Below, piece by piece: positions 25,672-33,896 of a DNA stretch of 39,837 nucleotides. The stretch spans positions 1 through 39,837 of the forward strand of contig QHSC01000103.1 in NCBI GenBank assembly GCA_003220345.1, read 5' to 3'. Under the pieces are notes generated by a model that saw nothing but the letters and a program-made list of their open reading frames with translations, was not told the DNA's origin and searched no databases. Each line of letters opens with the position of its first letter. Position 1 is the stretch's first letter. Position numbers and translations under genes: made by a program. The DNA comes from Candidatus Rokuibacteriota bacterium (GTDB lineage Bacteria > Methylomirabilota > Methylomirabilia > Rokubacteriales > CSP1-6).

Positions 25672-26639
25672 GCCCGCTTGACGGAGCGGGGAAGGCGGGA
25701 GCGAACCTCGTCGGCGAAGCGCTCCATGAGGGCGAGCTGCCCCTTGAGATCCGGGGCCACGAGGTCGAAGACGAAGTGGGTGACCCCGAGCGCCGCGTAG
25801 GTCATGATGTCGCCCTTGACCTGCGCGGCCGTGCCCCGGAAGAGGGTACGGTCGCCTCCGGCGGGCTTGGCGCGCTGGGGCAGGACCTCCAGCGGACAGC
25901 GGAAGCTGATGGTGACGGCCCTGGGATCGCGGCCGGCCTTCCTGGCCCAGTCGTGCACGATGGCGACCTTGTCGCGGAACTCCTCGGGCAGCAGCATCGC
26001 GGGCGGTCGCAGCCCGATGGGATGCCAGCCGTCGGAGAGCTCGCCGGCGCGGCGCAGGGCCACGTCGGTGTGGCCGCCCGTCCAGATCGGAATGCCTCCG
26101 GCCTGTCGCGGCTTGGGCAGCGCGCTCACCGCTTCCATCTTGTAGAAGCTTCCCTGCCAGCTCACGGGCTCGCGGCTCCAGCATTCGCGCATCAGCCGGA
26201 GGTACTCGTCCGTCACCGGGCCGCGCCGCTCGAAGGCCTCCGCGCGGAGCGCCTCGAACTCCTCCTTGAACCAGCCCACACCCGCCCCCAGGATCACGCG
26301 CCCGCCCGACAGGACGTCGAGGGTGGCGAGCATCTTCGCCGTGACCACGGGATTCCGGTAGGGAATCACGAGGACGCTCGTGCCCAGGCGGAGCCGAGTC
26401 GTCTCGCCCGCCAGGAAGCTCATCAGCGTGAGGGGCTCGAGATAGCCGTTCGTCCACTCGGTTGCGAACTTGCCGGAAGGTGAATACGGATACGCGGAGG
26501 CGTTCGTCATCGGAATCACGACGTGATCGGTGACGAAGATCGACGAATATCGGAGGGCTTCGGCCTTGTGCGCCAATTTGACGAGTACCTCGGGGGTCGC
26601 GAACGGTCCGCGGCCGGGAAGGGCGAAGCCGAAGTCCAT
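25668..26639 (-). CDS. LLM-class F420-dependent oxidoreductase
   Basis: A 323-residue luciferase-like (TIM-barrel) oxidoreductase of the TIGR03619 type, which reduces or oxidises substrates with F420. Typical segments are MDFGFALPGRGPFATPE, YSSIFVTDHVVIP, LRLGTSVLVIPYRNPVVTAK, LDVLSGGRVILGAGVGW, and IPIWTGGHTDVALRRAGELSDGW. It is the first gene of the LLM-PPOX-cofG-cofH unit. The ATG at 26639 has no ribosome site and lies about 3 nt after the predicted transcription start. Natural substrate unknown. Confidence 0.92.
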   Translation of the reverse strand: MDFGFALPGRGPFATPEVLVKLAHKAEALRYSSIFVTDHVVIPMTNASAYPYSPSGKFATEWTNGYLEPLTLMSFLAGETTRLRLGTSVLVIPYRNPVVTAKMLATLDVLSGGRVILGAGVGWFKEEFEALRAEAFERRGPVTDEYLRLMRECWSREPVSWQGSFYKMEAVSALPKPRQAGGIPIWTGGHTDVALRRAGELSDGWHPIGLRPPAMLLPEEFRDKVAIVHDWARKAGRDPRAVTISFRCPLEVLPQRAKPAGGDRTLFRGTAAQVKGDIMTYAALGVTHFVFDLVAPDLKGQLALMERFADEVRSRLPRSVKRA

Positions 26640-26648
26640 GGCGCAGCC

Positions 26649-26677
26649 ATATTGCTCGCCGGCCTGGGACCTGTCAA
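26649..26677 (-). promoter_or_regulatory. Sigma70 promoter for the F420 LLM-PPOX-cofGH unit, near-leaderless
   Basis: A perfect TTGACA (26672-26677 on the minus strand) and a weak -10 CAATAT (26649-26654) are 17 nt apart. Predicted +1 is near 26642, 3 nt before the ATG at 26639, and the sequence before the ATG has no purine-rich ribosome site. Confidence 0.5.
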
Positions 26678-26741
26678 GGCGAGGGGGTTTGGGTCAGTAC
26701 GGTTCCATTCCGTCAGCATTTGAAGGCCGCGAGCCACTCAA

Positions 26742-26775
26742 GAGACATGGAGTATTGGATCAGCTTCCATGTCTC
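26742..26775. promoter_or_regulatory. Perfect 10-bp inverted repeat in a divergent promoter region
   Basis: GAGACATGGA (26742-26751) and TCCATGTCTC (26766-26775) flank 14 nt. It lies in an unusually AT-rich stretch (about 26740-26830) between the LLM and histidine kinase promoters. It could be an operator or an RNA hairpin; it has no T-run. Confidence 0.55.
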
Positions 26776-26829
26776 ATCTAGCAGAATTCGAAGGCCTAAA
26801 GATGTCTTGGTACATATATGCCGACCCCG

Positions 26830-26847
26830 GTGTCAACCTGGTGACAC
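26830..26847. promoter_or_regulatory. GTGTCA-N6-TGACAC dyad overlapping the kinase promoter -35
   Basis: Two 6-bp arms at 26830-26835 and 26842-26847. The right arm overlaps the GTGACA that serves as the presumed -35, a classical operator position. Confidence 0.5.
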
Positions 26848-26870
26848 TTTTCGGGATGCTGTGCTAGGTT
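26841..26870 (+). promoter_or_regulatory. Candidate sigma70 promoter for the signalling operon
   Basis: GTGACA (26841-26846) and TAGGTT (26865-26870) are 18 nt apart, with TGC just before the -10 as in extended -10 promoters. Predicted +1 is near 26877, 3 nt before the ATG at 26880. GGGGA close to the ATG may still act as a weak ribosome site. Confidence 0.45.
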
Positions 26871-26879
26871 GGGGATGCC

Positions 26880-28316
26880 ATGCGTTTGTCCTACAAGGTC
26901 TTCATGACCGCCGCTCTGATCATCATCGCCCTGCTCGGGGTCGCGGCCTGGAGTCTCCTGGCCATCAACCGCCTGGTCGAGGTCAATCGAGGGCTCGCCA
27001 CCCAGGCCTTGCCCGCCCTCCGCATGGGCGCGGTGCTCCGAGAGCAGTTGACGGGTCTGATGCGCGTGGAGCAGGACGCCGCCTCGGGCAGAGAAGAGGT
27101 CCGGAAGGCCTGGAATGATCGGGCGGCGCGGATGGCCAAGGACTTCGATCTCCTGCGCACCTTCCTGGGCTCGGATGACGAGCGCACGTATCACCACGAG
27201 GGCACGGTCGCCTTTGCCACCTACCGGCGGCTGGCTGCGACCGGGGGTGGGATCGACCGGGAGGTCCGCGGGGCGGCGGAGCGAACGGCCACGGGCATCG
27301 ATCGAATGCTCGGGGCGACGTATGCGGCGCTCGACGAGGCCCAGGTCGAGGCCCGCCAGCTCGAGGAGCGCACCTGGAACACGGTCTACTGGTGGATGCT
27401 GGCGGCCGTGGCGGTGGCCCTGGCCGCCACCGGCTTCCTGACCCTGCACATGACCCGCGCGCTCCGCGGGCTCACCGTGGCCACGGCCCAGCTCGCGGAG
27501 GGCGCGTTCACGAAGCCGCTGCCCGTGAGCAGCCGGGACGAGATCGGCCAGCTCTCGCGATCGTTCAACCGGATGGCGGAGCGACTGCACGAGGTGGAGC
27601 AGCTGAAGGAAGAGTTCTTCTCGCACATCTCCCATGAGCTCCGTACCCCGCTGACCTCGGTGAAGGAAGCGACCCATCTCCTCCTGGAACGCGTGCCCGG
27701 AGAGCTCACGCCGAAGCAGAAGCGGCTCGTCGAGATCATCGGGACGAGCTCCGACCGGCTGCTTCGCCTCGTCAACCAGGTCCTCGAGCTGTCGCGCTTG
27801 CGGGCGCGCGTGCTTCCGCTGGAGCGGCGTCGGGTGGACATGGAGAAGGTCGTGGCCCGGGCGCTCGACGAGCTGAGGCCGCAAGCGGAGGAGCGCGGGC
27901 TGGTCATCGGGCGGGCGACGAGCGGGGTCAACTTCGACGTGCAGGGGGACGAGGACCGGCTCCTTCGCGTCATGGTCAATCTCATGGGCAATGCCGTCAA
28001 GTTCACGCCCCAGGGCGGCTCGCTCACGGTGGGGCTGGCGGACGTCGGAGACGGGCTCGAGATCTCGATCGAGGACACGGGCGCCGGCATTCCCGCGGGC
28101 GATCTGTCGCGCATCTTCGATCCCTACAAGCAGGCGCACCGGGGGCGCGGCGGCTCCGGGCTGGGCCTCGCCATCGTCAAGGGCCTCGTGGAGGCCCACG
28201 GCGGGACCGTGTCGGTGGAGTCCGAGGTCGACCGTGGCAGCCGGTTCGTCGTGCGCCTGCCCCGAGAGGGGGTGCCCGCCGAGATGTCGGGCGCCGTCGT
28301 GGGCGCCCAGCCATGA
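26880..28316 (+). CDS. Membrane sensor histidine kinase (HAMP-HisKA-HATPase)
   Basis: A 478-residue sensor kinase. TM1 spans about 8-30, a mostly helical periplasmic sensor about 31-167, TM2 about 168-190, HAMP about 190-240. The dimerisation domain has phospho-acceptor His252 in SHISHELRTPL. The ATP-binding domain shows the N box NLMGNAVKFTPQGG, the G1 box EDTGAGIP, F box FDPYKQ, and GGSGLGLAIV. The sensor resembles four-helix-bundle types (many Ala and Arg, no cache motif). It begins the signalling operon, and the next gene starts 10 nt later. Its partner is probably one of the two downstream receiver proteins. Confidence 0.93.
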   Translation: MRLSYKVFMTAALIIIALLGVAAWSLLAINRLVEVNRGLATQALPALRMGAVLREQLTGLMRVEQDAASGREEVRKAWNDRAARMAKDFDLLRTFLGSDDERTYHHEGTVAFATYRRLAATGGGIDREVRGAAERTATGIDRMLGATYAALDEAQVEARQLEERTWNTVYWWMLAAVAVALAATGFLTLHMTRALRGLTVATAQLAEGAFTKPLPVSSRDEIGQLSRSFNRMAERLHEVEQLKEEFFSHISHELRTPLTSVKEATHLLLERVPGELTPKQKRLVEIIGTSSDRLLRLVNQVLELSRLRARVLPLERRRVDMEKVVARALDELRPQAEERGLVIGRATSGVNFDVQGDEDRLLRVMVNLMGNAVKFTPQGGSLTVGLADVGDGLEISIEDTGAGIPAGDLSRIFDPYKQAHRGRGGSGLGLAIVKGLVEAHGGTVSVESEVDRGSRFVVRLPREGVPAEMSGAVVGAQP

Positions 28317-28326
28317 GGACCCAGCC

Positions 28327-29823
28327 GTGAGGGCCGCACGCGCGCTCGTGGTCGACGACGATCCGGACATCCTGGCCGTCCTCGAGATGAGGCTCGAGTC
28401 CATCGGGCTCGACGTGTCGGTCGCGCGCAGTCACCAGGAAGCCCTGACCCTGCTGAACGAGCACGGCTTCGACGTCGCCCTCTTCGACTTGCGAATGGAG
28501 CCGGTGAACGGGCTCAAGCTGATGGAAGACGCGCACGCGCGGCACCCGCGTCTGCCCGTGCTCATCATGACGGCTCACGGCACCATCGACAATGCCGTGG
28601 AGGCGGTCCGGCAAGGGGCGTTCGACTATCTGACCAAGCCCTTCGTGCCGGAGGAGCTCCGCGGAAAAGTCGGACGCGCGCTCTCCGAGCGCCGATGGGC
28701 GCGGGATCGCACGCTCCTCCGGGCCGTGGGCGAGGCCCTCGGATCCTCGGGGACCATGGACGGCATGTTCGAGACGGTCGCCCACGCGACGGTGGAGGCG
28801 ACGGAGGCGCACCGGGCTGCCGTGTTCCTGCTGGAAGACGGGCGCCTGGTGACCAAGGCGGTGGCGGGGGCCAGCGCGGAGGACGGCGCGGTTCCTCTTG
28901 CGGGCTCGCTCGACGAGCTCGGCCGCGCCGCGCGCCTGGTGATCGAGAAGCAGAAGCCTGAGACGATGTCGGGGGAGGGCAGCCGCGTGATCCTGGGCGC
29001 CCCGCTGTTCGTTGAGGGCGGCGCCGCGGGCGCCCTCGTGGTCGAGACGCCGGTCGAGCCCACCGCCGAGGACGTGGAGCTTCTCGCCCTGTTCTCCTCT
29101 CAGGCGGCCATTGCCCTCAAGAACACCCGGGAGCTGGAACGGCTGCGGAGCGGCGCCCTGGCCGCCTTGGGCAGGATGGCAGCCCAAGTGGCGCACGAGC
29201 TGCGGAACCCTCTGGGCGGGCTCAAGCTCTTCGCCGAGTACCTCGAGCATCGGCTCGACAAGGTGGCGGACGCCGAAGGCGCGGATGTGGCGCGCAAGAT
29301 CAGCCGCGAGATCGACCACATGACCGAGCTCGTCCGCGAGATCACGCAGTTCGGCCGGCCGGCCGCCCTCCGGCGCACGCCGACCACCCTCAACGGGCTT
29401 CTCGAATCCTGCCTGGCCCTCGCCCAAGCCCGCGTCAAGGACACGGGCACCCGCGTCGTCCAGGAGCTGGATCCGGGGTTGCCCCCGGTGTGGCTCGACC
29501 CACGGGAGATGCGGAAAGTGTTCCTGAACCTCCTCGTCAACGCCTTCGAGTCCCTCGAGGGAGGCGGGACCCTCGTGCTGCGCTCGTGCCCGGCGGAGCC
29601 GGGATGGGTAGAGGTCTGCGTCGAGGACACTGGCACCGGCATGGCCGAGGAGACACGCGCGCGCATGTTCGATCTCTTCTTCACGACCAAGGACACGGGC
29701 ACCGGTCTCGGGATGCCCATCGCACGCTCCGTGGTGGAGCAGCACGGCGGTCGCCTCGAGGTGCGCAGCCAGCTCGGGCGCGGCACGCAGATCCGGGTTC
29801 TCTTGCCCGTGGAGGCGCCGTGA
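28327..29823 (+). CDS. Hybrid REC-GAF-histidine kinase (NtrB-like output)
   Basis: A 498-residue cytoplasmic protein with an N-terminal receiver (about 1-120, Asp54 in LFDLRM, Lys104 in LTKPF), a GAF-like domain (about 130-265, ending ALFSSQAAIALKNTREL) and a kinase core with His290 in AHELRNPLGGL. ATP-binding motifs are NLLVNAFESL, EDTGTGM, FFTTKDTGTGLGMPIA. The kinase half resembles NtrB/AtoS/ZraS kinases that phosphorylate NtrC-type regulators. The usual P after DLRM is Glu. It starts at a GTG (28327), and its stop overlaps the start of the sigma54 regulator gene (GTGA). The layout suggests a relay: upstream membrane kinase to this REC, then this kinase to the regulator. Confidence 0.9.
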   Translation: MRAARALVVDDDPDILAVLEMRLESIGLDVSVARSHQEALTLLNEHGFDVALFDLRMEPVNGLKLMEDAHARHPRLPVLIMTAHGTIDNAVEAVRQGAFDYLTKPFVPEELRGKVGRALSERRWARDRTLLRAVGEALGSSGTMDGMFETVAHATVEATEAHRAAVFLLEDGRLVTKAVAGASAEDGAVPLAGSLDELGRAARLVIEKQKPETMSGEGSRVILGAPLFVEGGAAGALVVETPVEPTAEDVELLALFSSQAAIALKNTRELERLRSGALAALGRMAAQVAHELRNPLGGLKLFAEYLEHRLDKVADAEGADVARKISREIDHMTELVREITQFGRPAALRRTPTTLNGLLESCLALAQARVKDTGTRVVQELDPGLPPVWLDPREMRKVFLNLLVNAFESLEGGGTLVLRSCPAEPGWVEVCVEDTGTGMAEETRARMFDLFFTTKDTGTGLGMPIARSVVEQHGGRLEVRSQLGRGTQIRVLLPVEAP

Positions 29824-31178
29824 AGCCCGCCGTCCTCGTAGTCGACGACGAGCCGAGCATCGCAGACGGTCTCCGTCTCATCCTCGAGCGCGAGGGATAC
29901 GCGGTGGACACCGCGGGCAGCATCGCCGAGGGCGCCGCCTGCCTCGACTCTCAGGACTTCGCCCTCGCCCTCGTCGATCTCGTGCTTCCCGACGGCGACG
30001 GCATCGGGCTTCTGAAGCTGCTCAGGGCCCGCGATCCCGACATCGAGGTCATCATCATGACCGGCCACGGCTCCATCTCCAAGGCCGTGGAGGCGACGAA
30101 GGAAGGCGCGTTCTACTTCGTGGCCAAGCCGTTCGACTCGGGCGAGATGCTCACCCTGCTCGGCAAGGCGCTCGAGCGGCGGCTCCTCCTCGCCGAGACC
30201 TCCGACCTCAAGCGCCAGCTCGCCGAGCAGCTCGGCTACGGCGAGATGCTCGGCAGCTCACCGGGCATGCGGCGGGTCTTCGAGCTCCTCGATTCCGTGG
30301 CCGCCTCCGACGCCAACGTCTTCATCGTGGGCGAGAGCGGCACCGGCAAGGAGCTGGCGGCCAACGCCGTTCACGCCAAGAGCCCGCGGGCGGAAGGGCC
30401 CCTCGTCAAGATCAACTGCGCCGCCTTGCCCAAGGACTTGATCGAGTCCGAGCTCTTCGGTCACGTCAAGGGCGCCTTCACGGGCGCCACCTCTGAGAAG
30501 CCGGGCCTCCTCGAGGAGGCCCACAAGGGCTCCCTCCTGCTCGACGAGATCAGCGAGATGCCGCCGGACCTCCAGGCCAAGCTCCTGCGCGTGCTCGAGG
30601 ATCGAAGCGTCCGCCGCCTCGGCGGCACCCGCGCGGTGCCCGTGGACTTCCGGCTCATCTCCTCCACCAACCGGGATCCCGATGCGGCCGTGCGTGACGG
30701 CTCGCTGCGCCAGGATCTCTACTTCCGCATCAACACCGTCACCGTCGCCCTTCCGCCCCTCCGGGAGAAGACCCAGGACATCCCGCTCCTCGCCAAGGGA
30801 TTTCTCGAGCGCTTTCGGCTCAAGCACGGCCGGACGGTCGAGGGCATCGATCCCGAGGCTTTCCGCCGGCTGCTCTCCTACCCATGGCCGGGCAACGTGC
30901 GAGAGCTCGAGCACGTCATCGAGCGCGCTGTGCTCGTGGCCCGCGGCAAGGAGATCACGGCCACGGACCTCCCCGAGGCGCTCAACGCCGGCGCTCCCGT
31001 GGTGTCCGCGGGCCCGCCCGCGGGCTCGCTCGAAGAGATCGAGCGGGTCTCCATCGTGCGGGCGCTCGAGTCCACGGGATGGAACAAGCAGGCCGCCGCG
31101 GTCATCCTCGGCCTGCGGCGACCGACCCTGTATTCGAAGATGCGCCGCCACGGCATCCCGCAGCGCCGCACGACCTGA
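29820..31178 (+). CDS. NtrC-family sigma54-dependent response regulator
   Basis: A 452-residue enhancer-binding activator. Receiver about 1-120 with Asp53 (LVDLVLPDGDG), Lys103 (AKPF). AAA+ domain with Walker A GESGTGKE (171-178), the sigma54-contact loop GAFTGA (218-223), Walker B LLLDEI (239-244), the FR...R sensor region and WPGNVREL (356-363). C-terminal Fis-type helix-turn-helix about 405-445, ending GLRRPTLYSKMRRHGI. It is complete and should drive sigma54 promoters. The GTG start overlaps the hybrid kinase stop, so the pair is coupled. Its position upstream of glnK-amtB-glnA makes nitrogen control a reasonable guess, though many NtrC relatives regulate other processes. Confidence 0.94.
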   Translation: MKPAVLVVDDEPSIADGLRLILEREGYAVDTAGSIAEGAACLDSQDFALALVDLVLPDGDGIGLLKLLRARDPDIEVIIMTGHGSISKAVEATKEGAFYFVAKPFDSGEMLTLLGKALERRLLLAETSDLKRQLAEQLGYGEMLGSSPGMRRVFELLDSVAASDANVFIVGESGTGKELAANAVHAKSPRAEGPLVKINCAALPKDLIESELFGHVKGAFTGATSEKPGLLEEAHKGSLLLDEISEMPPDLQAKLLRVLEDRSVRRLGGTRAVPVDFRLISSTNRDPDAAVRDGSLRQDLYFRINTVTVALPPLREKTQDIPLLAKGFLERFRLKHGRTVEGIDPEAFRRLLSYPWPGNVRELEHVIERAVLVARGKEITATDLPEALNAGAPVVSAGPPAGSLEEIERVSIVRALESTGWNKQAAAVILGLRRPTLYSKMRRHGIPQRRTT

Positions 31179-31192
31179 TTCAGCCGTCCCCT

Positions 31193-31264
31193 GCGGAATC
31201 AATTCAGCCCTCGTCTCGCAGCTGCGCTGCTCAACTCGAAGAGCGGGCAGCGTCTCGGCTCGAA
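31193..31264 (-). repeat. Dispersed intergenic repeat B, copy 2
   Basis: Minus-strand copy of the element at 11178-11263. The core begins TTCGAGTTGAGCAGCGCAGC at 31240 and reads down to 31193. It contains the 10-bp palindrome CGCAGCTGCG; copy 1 has CGCAGCCGCG there. The extra TTCGAGCCGAGACGCT motif starts at 31264. Confidence 0.7.
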
Positions 31265-31296
31265 CAACAGGAGCTGCCCGTCTGCGCGTGGACAGT

Positions 31297-31323
31297 GTCA
31301 CGGTGAGATGTCAAGACCGTGAC
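31297..31323. promoter_or_regulatory. Perfect 8-bp dyad upstream of the single-REC gene
   Basis: GTCACGGT (31297-31304) and ACCGTGAC (31316-31323) flank 11 nt. It has no T-run. It may be an operator or a leader hairpin for the following gene, whose ATG is about 100 nt downstream. Confidence 0.4.
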
Positions 31324-31420
31324 GGGGAAATCGGCTCCCGCCCCGCGCAAATACCCGTTTCCGCGTCAGGGCGAGCGCGGCAGGAATCCTGCAACGCCCC
31401 TTGGCCAGGAGGACCTGCGC

Positions 31421-31834
31421 ATGCCGAGGATGCTCGTGGTGGACGATGACCCCGCGTGGAGAGCGCTGTACCGGATGGGCTTCGAGAGCGACTTCGAGGT
31501 CTTCGAAGCCGTGGACGGTCTCGACGCGCTGGCGACCTTGGAGCGCGTGAAGCCCGACGTCATCGTGCTCGACCTGCGCATGCCTCACCTCGACGGCATC
31601 GGGTTCCTGCGCCAGCTCGATCGGCGCGGCATCAAGGTTCCCGTCGTGGTCTGCTCGGGCACCTTCACCATGGAAAGCCCCCCCACTATTCCCGGTGTCT
31701 TCCCGGCTCAGAAATCGCCGGACATGCAGGGCATCTGGAGCGCGCTCGAAGCGGCCCTGCCTCAGGGCGGCGGAGAGAGCGAGGCCGGTGCGCGGCCGCG
31801 CCGCATGGTCGAAGCGACAGTCTGGCGCGACTGA
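31421..31834 (+). CDS. Single-domain response regulator
   Basis: A 137-residue stand-alone receiver with no output domain. The acidic triplet DDD (8-10), phosphoacceptor Asp51 (VLDLRMPHLDG) and the VVVCSGT strand are typical. The conserved Lys region reads FPAQKSPDMQG, with Ser in place of the usual Pro after Lys, and a short poorly conserved tail follows. The ATG at 31421 has AGGAGG 8 nt upstream. Likely a phosphate sink or relay for the kinases upstream, or a protein-interaction switch. Followed by two hairpins with T-runs. Confidence 0.87.
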   Translation: MPRMLVVDDDPAWRALYRMGFESDFEVFEAVDGLDALATLERVKPDVIVLDLRMPHLDGIGFLRQLDRRGIKVPVVVCSGTFTMESPPTIPGVFPAQKSPDMQGIWSALEAALPQGGGESEAGARPRRMVEATVWRD

Positions 31835-31850
31835 TTCCGTAAGACTCACC

Positions 31851-31883
31851 GCCTCGGTTCCTGCCTAGCGCCGAGGCACTTTT
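31851..31883 (+). terminator. Hairpin with short T-run after the single-REC gene
   Basis: GCCTCGG (31851-31857) pairs with CCGAGGC (31871-31877) over a 13-nt loop, followed by ACTTTT. It is weaker than the hairpin immediately downstream. Confidence 0.5.
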
Positions 31884-31886
31884 CAT

Positions 31887-31919
31887 CTTCTGCCCACCGA
31901 TTGGGCAGAAGTCTGTTTT
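31887..31919 (+). terminator. Intrinsic terminator, perfect 10-bp stem
   Basis: CTTCTGCCCA and TGGGCAGAAG flank a 5-nt loop, and TCTGTTTT follows. It separates the signalling operon from the nitrogen-assimilation genes. Confidence 0.75.
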
Positions 31920-31970
31920 CCGCACCTCCCGCCTTCGAGCTCAACCCATTGAATTGTCTGGCCTGAATAG

Positions 31971-32363
<393 letters not shown>

Positions 32364-32391
32364 GCGAGTCGACCAAGGAGGACAGGGCGCA

Positions 32392-33852
32392 ATGAGAGCA
32401 CTGCCGCTCACCGTGGTACTTCTGCTGATCGCCGCCGTGGCGCTGGTCGCGGTCGGCGATGTCTGGGCCCAGGCCCCCGTCTCCCCGCCCGCCGCTGCCG
32501 CACCGGCCGCGTCGCCCGCACCGGCGCCCAAGGTCGACTCCGGCGACACGGCATGGCTCCTGATGTCCTCGGCGCTCGTGCTCCTCATGACGGCACCGGG
32601 GCTCGCGCTCTTCTATGGCGGCATGGTCCGCCAGAAGAACGCCCTCGGCACCCTCATGCACAGCTTCATCATCCTGGCCCTGATCTCGGTGCAGTGGGTG
32701 CTCTGGGGCTACAGCCTGGCCTTCGGCCCGGACAAGGGCGGGATCATCGGCGGCCTCGAGTGGGTCGGACTGCGCGGCGTGGGCGCTGCGCCCAACCCGA
32801 CCTACGCCGCCACCGTCCCTCACCAGGCCTTCATGCTCTTCCAGATGATGTTCGCGGTGATCACGCCCGCCCTGATCACGGGCGCCTTCGCCGAGCGCAA
32901 GAAGTTCTCGACCTTCATCGTCTTCGTCCTCGCATGGGCGACCCTCGTCTACGACCCGCTCGCGCACTGGGTGTGGGGCGACGGCGGATGGCTGAAGAGG
33001 CTGGGCGCCCTCGACTTCGCCGGGGGCACCGTCGTGCACATCTCCTCGGGCGTGTCGGCCCTCGCGGCCGTGCTCGTGATCGGCAAGCGCCGGGGCTTCG
33101 GCCAGCATCCCATGCCCCCGCACAACCTCCCCTTGACGGTGATGGGCGCGAGCCTGCTGTGGTTCGGCTGGTTCGGGTTCAATGCGGGGAGCGCGCTCGG
33201 CGCCAATGCGCTCGCCGCCCACGCCTTCACGACCACCAACACTGCGGCGGCCGCCGCCGCTCTCGGCTGGATGCTCACAGAGTGGAGCTCGCGCGGCAAG
33301 CCTACCGTGCTGGGGGCCGCCTCGGGCGCGGTGGCGGGTCTCGTGGCGGTGACGCCGGCGGCGGGTTTCGTCACACCCATGGCCGCCCTCGTCATCGGCG
33401 CCCTTGCGGGCATCCTCTGCTACAGCGCGTGCAACCTCAAGACCAAGCTGGGCTATGACGACTCGCTCGACGTGGTCGGCGTGCACGGCGTGGGCGGCAC
33501 CTGGGGCGCGATCGCCACGGGCATCTTCGCCACCAAGGCCGTCAACGCCGACGGGGCCAATGGCCTCCTCCACGGCGACCCCGGCCAGGTGTGGAAGCAG
33601 ATCGTCGCGGTGGCGGCGACCATCGTGCTCGGCTTCGTCATGACGGTGGTCATCCTCAAGGTGCTCGACGCCATCATGGGATTGCGCGTCAACGAGGATG
33701 ATGAGATGGCGGGCCTCGACCTCTCGCAGCACTCGGAGACGGCCTATGCCCTCGGCGGCTCGACCTACGGAGAATACGGCATGAGCGGCGGCGGCAGCGG
33801 GCCCTTCTCGGAGGCGATGCGCGCCGCCCAGGCCAAGCGTCCCGCGAGCTAG
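32392..33852 (+). CDS. amtB: Ammonium transporter
   Basis: A 486-residue inner-membrane ammonium channel with 11 predicted core helices. A cleavable-type signal sequence (about 1-27, ending VWAQ) and a Pro/Ala-rich stretch (28-46) precede the core, which begins DTAWLLMSSALVLLMTAPGLALFYGG. The pore histidines are present in GGTVVHISSG and VVGVHGVGG, along with the conserved Asp in LDFAGG. The C-terminal tail YALGGSTYGEYG is where GlnK is expected to bind. AAGGAGG precedes the ATG. Co-transcribed with glnK. Confidence 0.95.
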   Translation: MRALPLTVVLLLIAAVALVAVGDVWAQAPVSPPAAAAPAASPAPAPKVDSGDTAWLLMSSALVLLMTAPGLALFYGGMVRQKNALGTLMHSFIILALISVQWVLWGYSLAFGPDKGGIIGGLEWVGLRGVGAAPNPTYAATVPHQAFMLFQMMFAVITPALITGAFAERKKFSTFIVFVLAWATLVYDPLAHWVWGDGGWLKRLGALDFAGGTVVHISSGVSALAAVLVIGKRRGFGQHPMPPHNLPLTVMGASLLWFGWFGFNAGSALGANALAAHAFTTTNTAAAAAALGWMLTEWSSRGKPTVLGAASGAVAGLVAVTPAAGFVTPMAALVIGALAGILCYSACNLKTKLGYDDSLDVVGVHGVGGTWGAIATGIFATKAVNADGANGLLHGDPGQVWKQIVAVAATIVLGFVMTVVILKVLDAIMGLRVNEDDEMAGLDLSQHSETAYALGGSTYGEYGMSGGGSGPFSEAMRAAQAKRPAS

Positions 33853-33865
33853 GAAGGCCGCGGTC

Positions 33866-33894
33866 TTGACGGGCTCCTGACAACCGCATAGGGT
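33866..33894 (+). promoter_or_regulatory. Candidate sigma70 promoter for glnA
   Basis: TTGACG (33866-33871) and TAGGGT (33889-33894) are 17 nt apart. The predicted start is near 33901, inside the left arm of the amtB-glnA hairpin. Confidence 0.35.
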
Positions 33895-33896
33895 AT

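Larger units (their letters stand above)
31179..31420. other. Intergenic region holding repeat B copy 2 and a dyad
   Basis: About 240 nt between the sigma54 regulator and the single-REC gene. It contains repeat B (31193-31264, minus orientation) and a perfect 8-bp dyad (31297-31323). I see no coding signal. Confidence 0.5.

Noticed and set aside
26720..27118. A small plus-strand gene covering the AT-rich island and kinase start
   Set aside because: It begins over the inverted repeat and runs out of frame into the histidine kinase; it lacks a ribosome site and recognisable motifs.
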